Shown here: positions 35,901 to 49,000 of the stretch, one piece after another
Position numbering within the stretch: position 1 is the first letter of the stretch
How the letters are laid out: each line of letters begins with the position of its first letter
Assembly (NCBI RefSeq): GCF_001649575.2
Contig: NC_051451.1
Span: 19,558,045-19,622,044, forward strand
Reading direction: 5' to 3'
From: Kryptolebias marmoratus
Taxonomy: Eukaryota > Chordata > Actinopteri > Cyprinodontiformes > Rivulidae
DNA length: 64,000 bases
Made by a program: the position numbers and the translations under genes
The notes under the pieces: generated by a model
The model's input: the letters and a program-made list of their open reading frames with translations, nothing else
The model's database searches: none
What the model was told of the DNA's origin: nothing

Positions 35901-36977
35901 AACTGCTGTTTTTGTACTTGATCAATTTTTGCATTATAACGATCCTTTTAGCTACTGTCTCGCTAATTTTAGTTTAGCTTTTAGCTCGTTTTCCTAACTT
36001 AGCTTTTAGTTACTGTTCTGCTCGTTTTAACTTTTAGCTGTGGTTCTGCTTGTTTTAGCTTATAACTACTGTTCAGCTCATTTTAGCTCTAAGCCAGTGT
36101 TTTGTTGGATTTAGATTTAGAAACTCTCTTCCTAATTTGAGCTTTCAGCTACTGTTCTGCTGGTTTTAGATTTTAGCCTTTTTTTTTTGCAAAAGTTTAG
36201 CTTTTAGCTACTGTGTTACTGATTTAAGCTTCTGTTCTGCTTGTTTTAATTTGAACAATTCCGTTTATTCATTCTTTAACAAATCTTAGCAAAGTCTTTT
36301 AGCACTTAACATCAACCAGTTTGTATTTTTGCTTTTTTATGTTTGTATTCTGTCTTTTGCACTTGTTGCACAATTTCCTTCATGGCATTAATAATATATT
36401 TCAATGAATGATAGATTAAAATAGCCTTTACTTTAATTTGGCCCCGCCCCCCTTTACGAACACGATATCCCTGGCAGATCAAATTTCTAAACCCATTTAT
36501 TGCTAGAAAAGTAGAATATGTTAGCACCAAGATACAAAAAAAGTCAAATTTGTCAATTTGGTACCAGTAACAGCATCTTTGTCCATATGTGAGCTTACCT
36601 CGATGATTTTCCGAGCTTCACGATAACGACCTGTCTGCAGGAACGCGAAGAACAGGTCGTACAGCATGAACATCTCCCCCCGCTCCTGACTAATAAAGTC
36701 CATGGCTGAAAAGATAACAGGCAAGCAGGGAAACAGAGCAGAGAAAGGTCGTGAATCAAAACCGTCAGAGAGGTAATCAAACATACCACACTCTTTATCG
36801 TTTCCCCCAGATTCCATTATTTGGCACAACGTCCCAGGCACAAAGCACTCGTATCGAGTCTGCTCACAAACACGCACAGAAATTCCCTGAGTCAAAGCCT
36901 AAGCTCTCCCGGTGAACTCACAAAATCATGCAGCTCAGCATTACAGACTATCTCCATGCAGCAGCTTCAGGACAGGT

Positions 36978-37010
<33 letters not shown>

Positions 37011-40000
37011 GCTGGAAATATTTAGTTGTCCAAATGAGACTGCACATTCAGCAAAGCAAAGGAGGAAAAGTAAGACTCTCCCTTTACAATGTTTACAATG
37101 TGAACTTTCAGTCTCGTATTTTAAATATTTACCACGGACAAGTTTACAGACAAGATGAGTTGGTTGGCCTTTTTAAGACTGATGACATTTTCAAATTAAA
37201 AGCTGCTTTTGTGGTTTTTCGATTATTGGAAAATAACCCTTTGACTTTTCAGCACCTAACAAAACTTTTTCTCTTTTTTTGTTGCTGAATTTCAATCAAG
37301 GTTGGAAATATGAATGAAAATCCTTGGACTACATGTGCCACGCTTTAATGCATGTCACCGAAGGCCAGACAGCCTGACGGTCACAGTTTGAGTACGTTTC
37401 TGTATTTATTTCAAAAGGTAACTTTTCAAACTGCCCAACAACCGGAGGTGTTAAAACCACTCGACTCAGATTTAATCGAGATGGAATAAATTTGGCATTT
37501 TGAAAGTCAGTGGTTGGTGTTTTAAATGATGTTTTGCACCAAAAAAAAATGGTAATTTAAATTTTTTGTTTTTGGGGTGGGATGACTGATTTGTGAGGGT
37601 TTGTCACCTTTTGGGATGTGTGTGGATGAAAGGGGAGGACAGCATGTGGAGAGGTGCTCCACTGCACGGCCTCAACCTTCACACACACTCAGAGCCACTT
37701 GCCCCCCCGGCGGCATGTCGAACTTGACATTTTCACCGTGCCGCTGTGGCGGTATAGAGAGGCTGCTCTAAATGTGATTGGCTGAGGTGCTTCACTGTGA
37801 CCCTGGTCTACACCTTTCTGACCCTTTGGTCCTCTTATGCACTCTTGGAATTGTTGGCACCTGTTAACGTGAGCGCTTAACGCAAATGCTATAAGAGGAC
37901 TTTGAAAGCGCGCAAAAGTATAACAGATTAGAGTTCAAAAACTAAAGAAGGTACCACAATGTCTACCTCGATATGTGTTCTCAACATTATCTACCACCAT
38001 CATTAAAGACAGGTGATCATGTAATTGTCTATGTCTGCGTGTTTGTTCATCTGTCTGCAAGCAAAATATCTCATGAACCAGAGAAAAGACTTCAATAAAA
38101 CTCTCAGAAATTAATCACTGGATGTTCACCCACAGCTAATCATCCATAGAAAACACAATGATGGGTGTAACTCAGTCAGCCTTTTAGATTTGAGCTAAAG
38201 TTTGGTATGGTAGTAGCTGAGAGTCCTCCGGATCACATACTCAACAGATCATGCAAGATCTGTTTAAAACTTTGGCATTCAAGGCGGTGAGTGATATCCA
38301 TTCTGTCAAAGAATGCTAGTTTGATTAAATTAATGTCAGGCCTCATCAGTTTAATTAAGTTAGAAACACACATGGATCTGAGCTGTGTGACACTTTTAGT
38401 CCTTTAAATGTCTCCTCAATAAACTCCTTGATGTGCTGTACTTTTTCGAATCCCAAACTTCTGATTGGCTTCAGAAAATTATGTCCATCAAGTGTGGATA
38501 TATGTACATAAGTCTACAGAAGATCATTTGACTTTTATTTTCTTAATGTGTTACATGTTGAAGTAGAAAAGCAGCTCAGGAGTGGTGCTTCTGTGCAGAA
38601 CTTCGTGTGCACAGAAACCACAAAACATACTGCAGGAAAGGGAGAAAAAATCCTAAAAAGCACAATGTTTATTATTTTAATTGTTAATTGTTATTTTAGC
38701 TCTTATTTGCATTAGAGTTTAGTTAATGAATGGTTATCTTGTCTAAAATGAAATACGGTTTTTAAATTGTTAATCAAATAAAACCAAACAACTACAAGGT
38801 GGAAATCAAAATTTGTTGACTTTTATGTTTCCTTGCATGTGATGAAATGCTGCATACAAATTGTTCATTTGCGTTTTGATAAACGTGATTAGCTTGACGT
38901 ATGAAAAACGAACCTTTCTGCAGTAACTCGGTGTCTCCGCTCTCCACCAGAGCAACAACGACGTCGTTGATGCGCGCCAACTTGTTGTAGCGCTTCTGAC
39001 ACTCGATAACTGCTTCGAGAGCTCCGGACAAGTCGTTTCTGCACATAAACACACAAACACAGTGAGAGATGGGGGGGGGAGGTGAGTTAGATGCCAGGTC
39101 CGTCCAATCAGTCATGTACAGCACTGTGTCAGAGGAGAATAAAGAGTGTATCATGGGGTGTTAACCCCGTGGCCTCCAATTCAAGCACCATGACCCATTC
39201 GAACAATACGGGCCTTTGATTTCATGACAGCACAACCGAGGGAGATAAAGCCTTTTGCCCTCAATACATCATTCTCACACAACCAGGCACGCTCTCACAC
39301 ACCTTTCAGTGAGGGGCTAATGACTCTATGGACAGGCTTTTAGAGGAGAAGCAATACAGCAGATAAAAGGACTTCACTGATCTTTACCCTCTCTGCACAG
39401 ACTCAAACTTCTCCCGCGCTCTGTCTCTTTTGTCCGGCACAAACCTTCTTAACCTCCCCTCGTTTCCTCTCCTCTCATTTCCCTCCTCTCCCAATCGCCA
39501 CACTTCCTTTCTGTCTTCGTTCTCTTCTTATCTTTTTTGATTTCACGCTGCCAGCTACCCAACTATGACCTCGCACCCCCCCCATCTCCTCCTCCTCCGC
39601 CAGCTGAGTAGTTCAGCCCAAATGTGGCAACAACATTAGGGACCCCACTCTCCCTTTCACAACTCGTGCCCTTCTTCTCATGTCATCCTTTTCTCGCTCG
39701 GTCTATCCCCTTATCTTGCCTCACAACAAACAAAAGCTCTCGCGGAGAGAGGATTCGTGCTCGATGGGGTGATCATGAGAGAAGAGGAGAGGAAGCAAGT
39801 GAGTTTGCAAGAGACTACTTCAATCCCCTCTATTGTGACAGTGCTGCCATCAATCTGCTGATTGGGTAATTACCATGTCAATCACACAGAGGTCAAAGCA
39901 GATAGGGCACTCATGGGGGAGGAAACAGATTGAGTGTTAGATTGAGAGTGAACAGGTGTAATTTCTCAAGTGTTTTCTCCTCTAATCAATTAGAAGAGCA

Positions 40001-43000
40001 CAGATGCAAAAATATGCCCAAAATGACCAACAACGTGGAAAAAAACAAAAAACATTTGACCTTGGTTTTGGTTTCTGTGTGGCAGGAGAAGGCGAGAGTG
40101 ATGGAGGGAGGAGGAATACAGTGATTGGGGCTGGAAGGCAAAGAGGTCCGCTAATTGAAATGAAGAGGCACAACATTATTCAGCAGCGCCAGTCAAGGGG
40201 CTGTTTAACTGCACGACAGCCTGATTGAACAACACAGAAGAGAGACAAAGAGATTTTTGAAAATGAGAGGAACTTTGAGACCGACGGAGAGTGACAAAGG
40301 TGTCCACGTCACTCCAAATCAGACAGATGAGGGAAAAAAAAAATTAAAAAGAAGATTTAGAGCATAAAATGTTACATTTTTACATTTATTGAAGTTTTTT
40401 CTTTTGTGGTGCATATGGAGTCAGTTCCTGTTGGTGGATGCTTCATCTCTGCTAACTGTCCACCTCATCATCTCCTCCATTAAACACTTATAATCCCTCC
40501 ATCCTAATAAGAGATCTTAAAAAAAAAAAAAGTACTCCATCTCTTGGGGGGAAAAAAAAGGCCTGGCGTTGCAATTACACCCCATCTCTCCGCCCGCTGA
40601 TCCACCCCCTAAAAAGAGCTAAAGATGTCGAAAGATGGATAATTTCCCCTAGGTACAATTTAACTGTCACTTTGCGTTGCCATTTACTGCAGCGCACAGC
40701 CCCGTTAATGTCCCCAACTTTGCATGTCAGCCACTTTCCAGCCAATTAAGTCCTGAAAAAAAATAACGAGCGCTTTGCTCAGTAGAAACCTGAAGGATGA
40801 GACAAGGCGGCTCATTTTGACTAATCTCTACCCCCCCCTCCCATCAGTTTTTCTTTTTGCTCTGTCCCACTCCTTTGTTTAGGGGAGATGGGCAGGCCCG
40901 TTATCAAGCCACTGTCCTCGCGTTGGGGAAGGGGGGGGTGAGGTGTCTGTGTCTCGAAACGCTAATGAGACTGTGATCATGACACCACTAGCCTGCTGTT
41001 ACATGTGTGCAAGAATGGCACTTACTTATTACAGACATTATCGCCACCCCTAACAGGTGATTTTGTGTAAAAAGTGAATTCTTTGGTCAAACAAAGGCAG
41101 GTGAACATTTTACAAATAGATATGGCAACTTGTTATTTAGCAGAACAGCCAGCCGACGTGCAGAAACATTACGTGTCAAGTTAACATGTAAGTTATTCAA
41201 TTTTAACTACCATACCCTATAATATCCCAGCCTTTTTCAGTCACTATTCTTTTACAGGATGGGAGTAAATATAGTTTTCAGCCTCTACAAATGTTTAAAG
41301 ATGATTTGATTTTAAAATTTCAGTAATCCAAGGGTCCATTAAGGCTAAAATGGGGGAAAAAAAAATCTTATAACCCATTTCTGAGAGTATTTTTTATATC
41401 TTTAAATAACCTTTAAAGCAACCACGCCCATATTTAAACAACTAGAAAACCTCTTGAATATAGAAATAAATAAAAATAAAAATATATTTTTGAAATTCTT
41501 AAAAAAAATAATTTTTTTTTAACTTCCATTCAAATATAATGTTTAAAATAATCAGATTTATCCCCACTGTGTGCTGTCATGCAGACCAAAAAAAGTCTAC
41601 AATCTTAGAAAGAAACATCTTAAAATAAAAAGTTTATTTCCAAGAGGTATTTTTTTTAAAATTGGTAACATATTAAAAAAAAGCTGAATAATACATTATT
41701 ATTTACAGAGATTATTGTTTCTACAGCAGATATTAAAACTTTTCTCCTTATACAGCCAATAGTCACTTCAGTCAGATGAATTCCTGCACAATTATTAGAA
41801 GTCGACTTTTTCAATGCATTTACAATAAATGTTGATGTCAATAAAACAGTTTTTTTCTTTTTTTATAATTGAGGTCAATAAAGGTGGTGTACTAGATAAA
41901 TCAAGTACTCTTAATGTTTTGGCTTTCATCTTTGTTGATAGTGTAGATATAAAATATGCTGCAAAAATGTAATGAGTAAATCAAACTTTAGCTCCAAATT
42001 TTAAATGTTTAAAGTTTTTTATTCTTGGTCCAATTAACTCGACTGAACATTTTCACAAATGTATTTTATCCAGATTCAAAGAGATGAACCTGTGAGGTTT
42101 AATATATATCTGTTTAGCTTTTAGTCTCATACTCCTCTCTTTTTTCTCCAACTTTTGCCTCTTCCATTTATCTGCTGTAATTATGTTTTTTTAGACTTGA
42201 GCAGTGGAAGTGAATGAGGCATTTTTCTCTGAGCAGCTCATCTCTTTTCAGCTCTGTGCACGCCTCCTCGTGTTCCATCATCCCGCTGCTGCCTTATCAT
42301 ACATGTCCTGCCAGCGCTTCATTTTGTTGGACTCATTAGCATTTACTGTCGCTAATCACTTCCTCGAGGATGGCAATCTGAGCTAGCTGCCAACAAGCGC
42401 GGTGGCAGGTTAGCACACACAATACTGAGCGGACGGGCATGAAGGCTAACGGGGCGGCGCGTATGATGGGCTGTCAAGGGCTAATCTGGCGGAGAAGTGT
42501 TCATTAAGTCATTAGCGCTGACGCAGCGATGAGATGGGTGCAGGCGGGAGTGATGCCTGCTTTGTCCTCTTTTTATCGCTTCCCTCCATCCCTCCTCCCC
42601 CACCCGACCGTCTGTCTGTCCGCTGACTGACGGAATGAAGAGGTGGAGACGAACAGATGAAGATAAAAAGAGAAAAGTCAAGAGCTGTGGTACTTAAACC
42701 TGCCCAGAAGCTTGGCTGAACCACTGCTGTACAATCCTGAAGGTCTTACACTTTCAAGACACCTTTAAAGGAGAAAGAATAAGTAAAAATATCCTTTTCA
42801 ACGAGGATTTTATGTGATTTGGCTTTGCATACTTTCTGCATAAAAACCTGAAGTATTTGTCTGAAAAGCAACTGCATTTTTATTCATTTTTAGCTAAGTC
42901 TTGTTACAAAAAGTCATTAACTACATCCAGCAAGTTAAAATCTGATCAGTGTTTAAAAAGTAGAAAATTAAAAGCACAAGTGAGACTTTACGTTGCTGAT

Positions 43001-46000
43001 GTGTATCGTTTAAATACTTCTATGCCAGGTAAAATTGTGAATTTAAGTTTTGTGCGCACATTTGGCTCCCTAAGCAGCAAACATGTTACCAACAGCTATC
43101 TTGTTCTCATGTGTTCATTAGTATGTGTTCACTGCCGTATCAGCTGGAGTAAGTACAACTGGCACTTGATTTGTGAGCTCGGCTGCGGTAAGCTGCTGTG
43201 TGTGTTTGTGTTTTGGCTGCGGTTGATGACCCAGGAGTAAATTAGTCTGCTAATCTCAGAGAGGCAGTGATTATCGAGTGAACCTGGAAACTCTGTTTGT
43301 GCCAGAGAAAAAGAGTTAAAGCAACACAAACACCGGCAGGGGAGCATCTTGTGTGTGTGTGTGTGTGTGTGTGAGCATCGTTTGCAAAGGCGCAGCAATG
43401 CACAAAAGGTAAACTGTATGAAAGCATGTGCAGACTCTGTGTGTGTGTGTGTGTGTGTGTGTGGTGGTGGGCCCCTGACAGTGCACTGAGTGTCTATAGT
43501 AAATCCAGCAATTAGTGTTCTGTGCATAATTAACATGCTAATGAGTTGATCTAGTTAAAAGCTGCTCTCACAAAAAGAATACACGCACACACTGAATAAC
43601 ATACTGAATAGAGTTGAAAGGTGGGGCAAAGCCAGTGACCCCACCGCGCATGTTTGCTAACACTTTATTTGCATATTTGCATTATGGGAAGAAGCATCGA
43701 TGGCCATTTCTCCCCGCTAACGCACTTAAATCTCAAAAGGAGAACGGTGGGTGTTTCAGGAGTTCAGGGGCGGGGGGCTCATGGGAGAGGTTGCAGCTGG
43801 CGCATCCTCAAACAAACAAAACCTGGCTTTAACACACATATACACACTTAACATAAATGAGCAATTTCCACATCCTCTCCCTTTCTGAATCGCTGACCCA
43901 GACGATAACCTCAGCTATGATCATAGGGAGGGATGAGTGACTCACCAAGAAACACATACATACACACACCTGGCAACAGGCTTTTGGCAGATCAGGACAC
44001 AAATCTGAAAACAAAAGTGGGCTTGCTGGCTGCTTAATGAAACACTGGAGCCATAAAACTAGAACATACCACAAGGAAAAAAAACACCTTCGAACATTTA
44101 ATCTGGCTAATATGAGTTTGATTTTATCAGTGTGGTTTTGTGACAGTGCTGGTTTTTGTTCTACCTGTTCAGGTAACTCGTAATCAAAGGTGAGCAGAGA
44201 TTGCTGGAGGGCTTTGCTAATCCAAGAGTGAAGATGGCGTCCAGCAGCCGTCGGATGGTGGCCCCGTCGCCCTTGAACGATATTCCGTTAAGCATGTGAA
44301 AGAAGAGGTGGAAGTAGGAGTCTTTCACCACCACGCCCTTCTCCTTCATCTCCGTCAGGATGTCCACCGCCTCTGTGGGGGAAGGAAAGAAAGAGTGTTG
44401 ATCATTGAGAGGGGAGGAAAAGTTCCTATGAAAACCTGTGTGCAATAAAAAAAGGAAGAAATAAAAAAAGAACAAAATACAAGGAAAATGAGAGATTATG
44501 CAGAGAGAAGGCAAGAGGTGGGCAGAGCTTGGCTTAGAGAAGAGTAGGGTGTGTGAATATGATAAAAGGCCCCTTTAGCTAATTCCATGTGGGGAAAACA
44601 AACCCATATTAAAACAGCATTTTGCACCCAGCAGGGATTCAAATCCAACCCCGTATAATGCCAACTCTGTGCTAATTGCTACTTGCAGTTTTCTAAACGA
44701 GACTACAATTACCAGACCCCTACAATGGAGGCCAGCTTTTTGCTGTGGCCATGTGGAAAGCACTTGGGGGGCTAAATTATAGGTATGTGGCGACAAGGGC
44801 CCGCCGTGGCCCCAGAAAGACCTCGGTAAGCGGGCTGAGGGGTGGATCGGTTGGTCAAGTCGAGCTGGTAATGGAGGGCTTTTTACTGGGCCAAGCGCCC
44901 ATCTGGCCAACACGAGAGGCTAAATGGTGAAAAGAGAGTGTGGTGTGCGTGTGTATATGTGTGTGTTAACAGGGTAAAGTAATTAAGATGCGTTTACTGT
45001 CTATTTAGACAGCTGCTAATGGGCTGTCAGTGATACAGCCGCTATCCACCACAGATACTAATCTATACACCAAGAGCAATAGAGGAGGAGATGGAGAGAT
45101 GCAGAGACACTGAATTCATCTGAATAATCTGCATTAAATCTCCAGTTGAAGGACAGTAATGACACTGTGCTTAAAAACTACTCAATTTTTTTTTTGGTTC
45201 TCTTACTGGTGTTAATTTTAGCAAAAACAAACCACACTAAAAAAAGTAAAGCACTATTAAGTGAACAAACGCTGGTGTAATAATCCTTACGCCTACGCAG
45301 CTGTTACCACAACAAAACTCCTCCAACAAGAGTATCACTTTATATATAAAAAAACAACATTCAGAAACATTTGTGGGCTGAAAAACGGCGCCAATGGTGA
45401 GTGCTTTGGTATCCTAATTTTAGTCTGTCTCTACATCGGTCCACCTCCTTGTGCCAGTTGTTATGGCAATGGCAACCAAAAGCTGTCACAGATTTAATGG
45501 GACAAGGGAAAACGGAGGAATGAAGGGTGGAACTGGGGCAACTAGCACTGGAAGAGACACTGTAAGACAACAGAGAGGTTAAAAAGCAAAAACAGTACGA
45601 GACACATGAACAAGCCAGAAGGGTAAAGCTTGTAAGCAGAATGCAGTTTTAACATCGGCACAAAAAAATGAAAAAGGTGTTATATCAGCGGTTTGTTGCT
45701 CCACTGTACCTTTTTAAAAATCAAAATAAAAGCACAGCAGAGGAATACAAACTGAAAGCTTCTGCTCCCTTTTCAACACACAATGATGCTAAAATTTGGT
45801 AACCTAAACAACTAGGTGGGATTGATCTTTTAGTGTGGCAACTTCAGGTTCAATTTGAGATTTTCAGTTTTATAAAGCTGGTTCACTTCCTACTTGGGTC
45901 CATCACCATGGGAACTTGTGTTGGAAACTAGCCTGATCCGTAGAAGACAACCAGAGTGTGTTCGAGCGGTTCTGTAGTTCAGGGTTTAGGTCTGAAACCA

Positions 46001-49000
46001 TGTTTGTCATGTCATATGTCTTATAAAATCTATAAAAGAATCATGTGGTCCTTTCTGGGTCTCCGAAATGAGATGAATACAAGCTCAGAAAAACAAGAGC
46101 ACAAAAAATGTTAGATAAGAAGGAAAAGGTGGACATTTGACAATACAAAGAAAAAAGTGAAGAAAAACTGAAGTCATTACAATCAATTCTGAATAGGACA
46201 TAAATAAAACACATTTCATCTACATTTATTTAAAATAAATAATTTGTAGCCATCAGTAAGCTCCAGGACAACATTTAACATCAAACAAAAACATCCAACA
46301 GCTGAAAGTACTGTCAAAACTCCAAAGTGTAGAAATATTACAGTTCTGGGTACTAAAAAGACAAGTGGGGATTGGTTTGTAAATGTATGTAGTTATAACT
46401 GTGCCAATACAAAATGTAGACCAAAATAGCTGAAGTGGAAATTATAGTGATATATGGAAGTCAAAGTATCACTTAAAACAAAACATCTTGTTAGAGAAAC
46501 ACGCTAATCGAAGATGGAGCCATCAGCATAAACAACATCTATGTAATAAGCTCACCTGCGGTCAAGTCTGCTCTGTTTATCCTTTCAGACGTACCATATT
46601 CTTTCTATCTGATTCTGTCTCTCCATGCCTCCCTCTCTCCATCACTGTTTGACAGACCCGTTAATCACCGAGACCAATGGCTTGGAGATGATCTGCCCAA
46701 ATGGAGCTACACTAGCTAACATCCCTCCGTCCGCCATCAAAACCTACCCCATGGCGTTCTGCCTTCATCTCCCCCTCTATCCGTCCGTTGAGCTAGTATG
46801 CATATCCATCAGCTCAGCCGAGCATCACAGCCAGCACAGCGAGCCAGACTCCGCACACATACACACCAAGAGACGGGGAGGCAGACAGGCCAGGTAAACA
46901 AACATCACACAGCCCAATGGTTCATGTAATCTTCCATGACTTGACTGCTGGTGATGTCTTTTTACGGAGGCACACACGAGCACTAAAGAGGAGTTCAGGA
47001 CCACCAAAAGACAAAACAAGTTGTGTTTACTAAAGTGGGGAGGTTGGACAGATTGAGGGAGAGGGCAAGGTCAGGTCAAAAAGATGCTCGGTGATAAAGG
47101 AGTATTTAATAAAGCCAAAAGAGAGAAGGAAGGGGAGATGAAAGCTGTGTTTAGCCTCTTGAAGCCCATGTGGATACTTTTAGCAGGTTCAGTGAGGCCC
47201 AGAAAAGATTTAAGTGATTCTGGCATGAAATACACCAAAGATACATGCTTTTTTTTATTATACCTGGCAAAAAATAAATAAACTACTGATGAATATCTGG
47301 AGAGATAAATATATAAAAGGATGTGGTTCAGAAACAATCCATGACAACAGTAAAGGCTGCAGAAACTGTGCAAAATTATGATATTATAAACAAAGATTTA
47401 TAAAAGGTTAAACGTTTGGATGAAGCATGATTTTTTACAGGAAGTAACATTTGATGAAGCAACTTGAGAGTACATCTAATAATTTTTTAAATGTTAATCC
47501 CTTAAATATTAATGAATGCATTACTTCAATCTGCGCATACATTTCTGAATGTCTACAACCAAAAGTGTACTAAACAGAATTGCATTTTTATAAATAAATT
47601 GGAAAAGAAAACAAACAAGTCAAACTCACATAAATTTGAAACTTTTTTTTTCCTTTTCTTTGTGTGTTTTGGTTCGAAAAGTTTGACTCTCGCAAATGCT
47701 GAAACGTGTGACATGGTTAAAGATTTAACTTTTATGCGTTCTATACGAACTTGGAGTATAACAGTCTTTCAGAAATAAATAAATAAATTACCACACAGTA
47801 ACCTGCGAGTAAGGAGTCGTGGATTTCATGGGCAAAAGTAATGTTTAAATGGTAAATGTAGATAAAGAGTGAGAAGCGGAGGAAAATTATTTGGCTTAAA
47901 GAGGAAAAATAATTACGACAAAGAAGGTGACCAAAGTCAAGTCAAAGGATAAAGTAAAGTTGGGTCGAAAAGCTTTGATACCAGGGACAAAAACAACAGA
48001 ACCATTAAAGCTGGTGGAAATAAAGTGAGATGCCAGGAGACGTGATCTTCAGCTGGGCCTGGTGGGTGCTGGGAGCCAGGCGGACCAGCGTCTGGGTGGG
48101 GACAGGCTAACATCAAGGTTAGCCATGTGTGCTAATGTGGCTGACAAGCCTTGCCTCCATATGCGCACTCTGGCTAATGGCAAATGCGTTGAGCGCTGCC
48201 TATACACATCCCGACGCACACACACAGATGAACACACCAACTACCGTGCCACCAAATGCCTTTTGCTTGAATTCACATGCAAATTTGTGTGTCACTGTGT
48301 GTGTGCGTGTGTGAAATGTTCAAGCACTTTGGCGGACATGATCTGCCATTAGCATCAAGGCGGATTTCAATAATTCTGGAAAAATACACACAGTCCTGTA
48401 ATTTTCCCCCTCTCTCATTTCGCACTGACATGTGTGTGTTTGTGTGTGTGTGTGGGGCAAGAGAATGACACACTTTGAGAAAGACGGGGAAAGAGGGTCA
48501 GACAGAGAGACCGAGACAGAAACGGAGAGGGAGTGATGAGGGGAGGAGAGGAAAGACGAGAACAGACAAGGGAAACATTTCGCCTGTCACCGAATGCAAA
48601 AAGCGAAGCAGCAAAACTGATAGTAATTGGGTCTTCGATGGGCAGAAGGAAACCCACCGTAGAATTCTGAAAATGGCCCGCTAATATGGTTTCAGGAAGC
48701 GAGAGGGATTGTGACAGAGTTGGTGACATACACACAAAAGCTGAAACACACACATTCACACTGGGTTTAGAATGTGAGCTATTGTAGAAGAAAAAAAAGT
48801 AAAAGGGAAAGATGTCTGAGTGGGTGTAGTTAATTCATTTCAGGACACAAAATTAAAATGGCCTTTGACAAATGATTAATTTTTAAAGCATAAATGCTAC
48901 AAAGTATTTTGAAGATGATAATATGGCTACGAATGCATGGTTTCCTAATTTACTGTTTGCTCAAAATGCAGATAAAACAGGCTAAACAATAAAGGATGGA

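Larger units (their letters stand above)
32241..36598 (-). other. lrpprc intron, 4.4 kb
   Basis: Holds G-rich runs near 33390-33420, a (CA)n at 34330-34348, a dispersed-repeat copy (34860-35110) and the TTTTAGCT minisatellite (35930-36260). No exon was found. Confidence 0.6.
36706..38913 (-). other. lrpprc intron, 2.2 kb
   Basis: Contains a (CA)n at 36981-37008 and a dispersed-repeat copy at 38025-38300. Otherwise nothing recognised. Confidence 0.6.
39039..44164 (-). other. lrpprc intron, 5.1 kb
   Basis: Contains two candidate conserved elements (40560-40830 and 42270-42580), a region of AT-rich sequence (41200-42100), and two (GT)n tracts (43351-43372 and 43439-43462). No exon was found. 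Confidence 0.6.

Noticed and set aside
42857..43240. 127-codon plus-strand open frame
   Set aside because: No family similarity, lies inside an lrpprc intron on the other strand, with no splice or promoter support.
44630..44660. tRNA B-box-like GGATTTGAATCC on the minus strand
   Set aside because: No matching A box or cloverleaf stems nearby; isolated motif.
48000..48760. Several open frames rich in His-Thr or Cys-Val
   Set aside because: Products of TG/CA and GA-rich simple sequence, not proteins.
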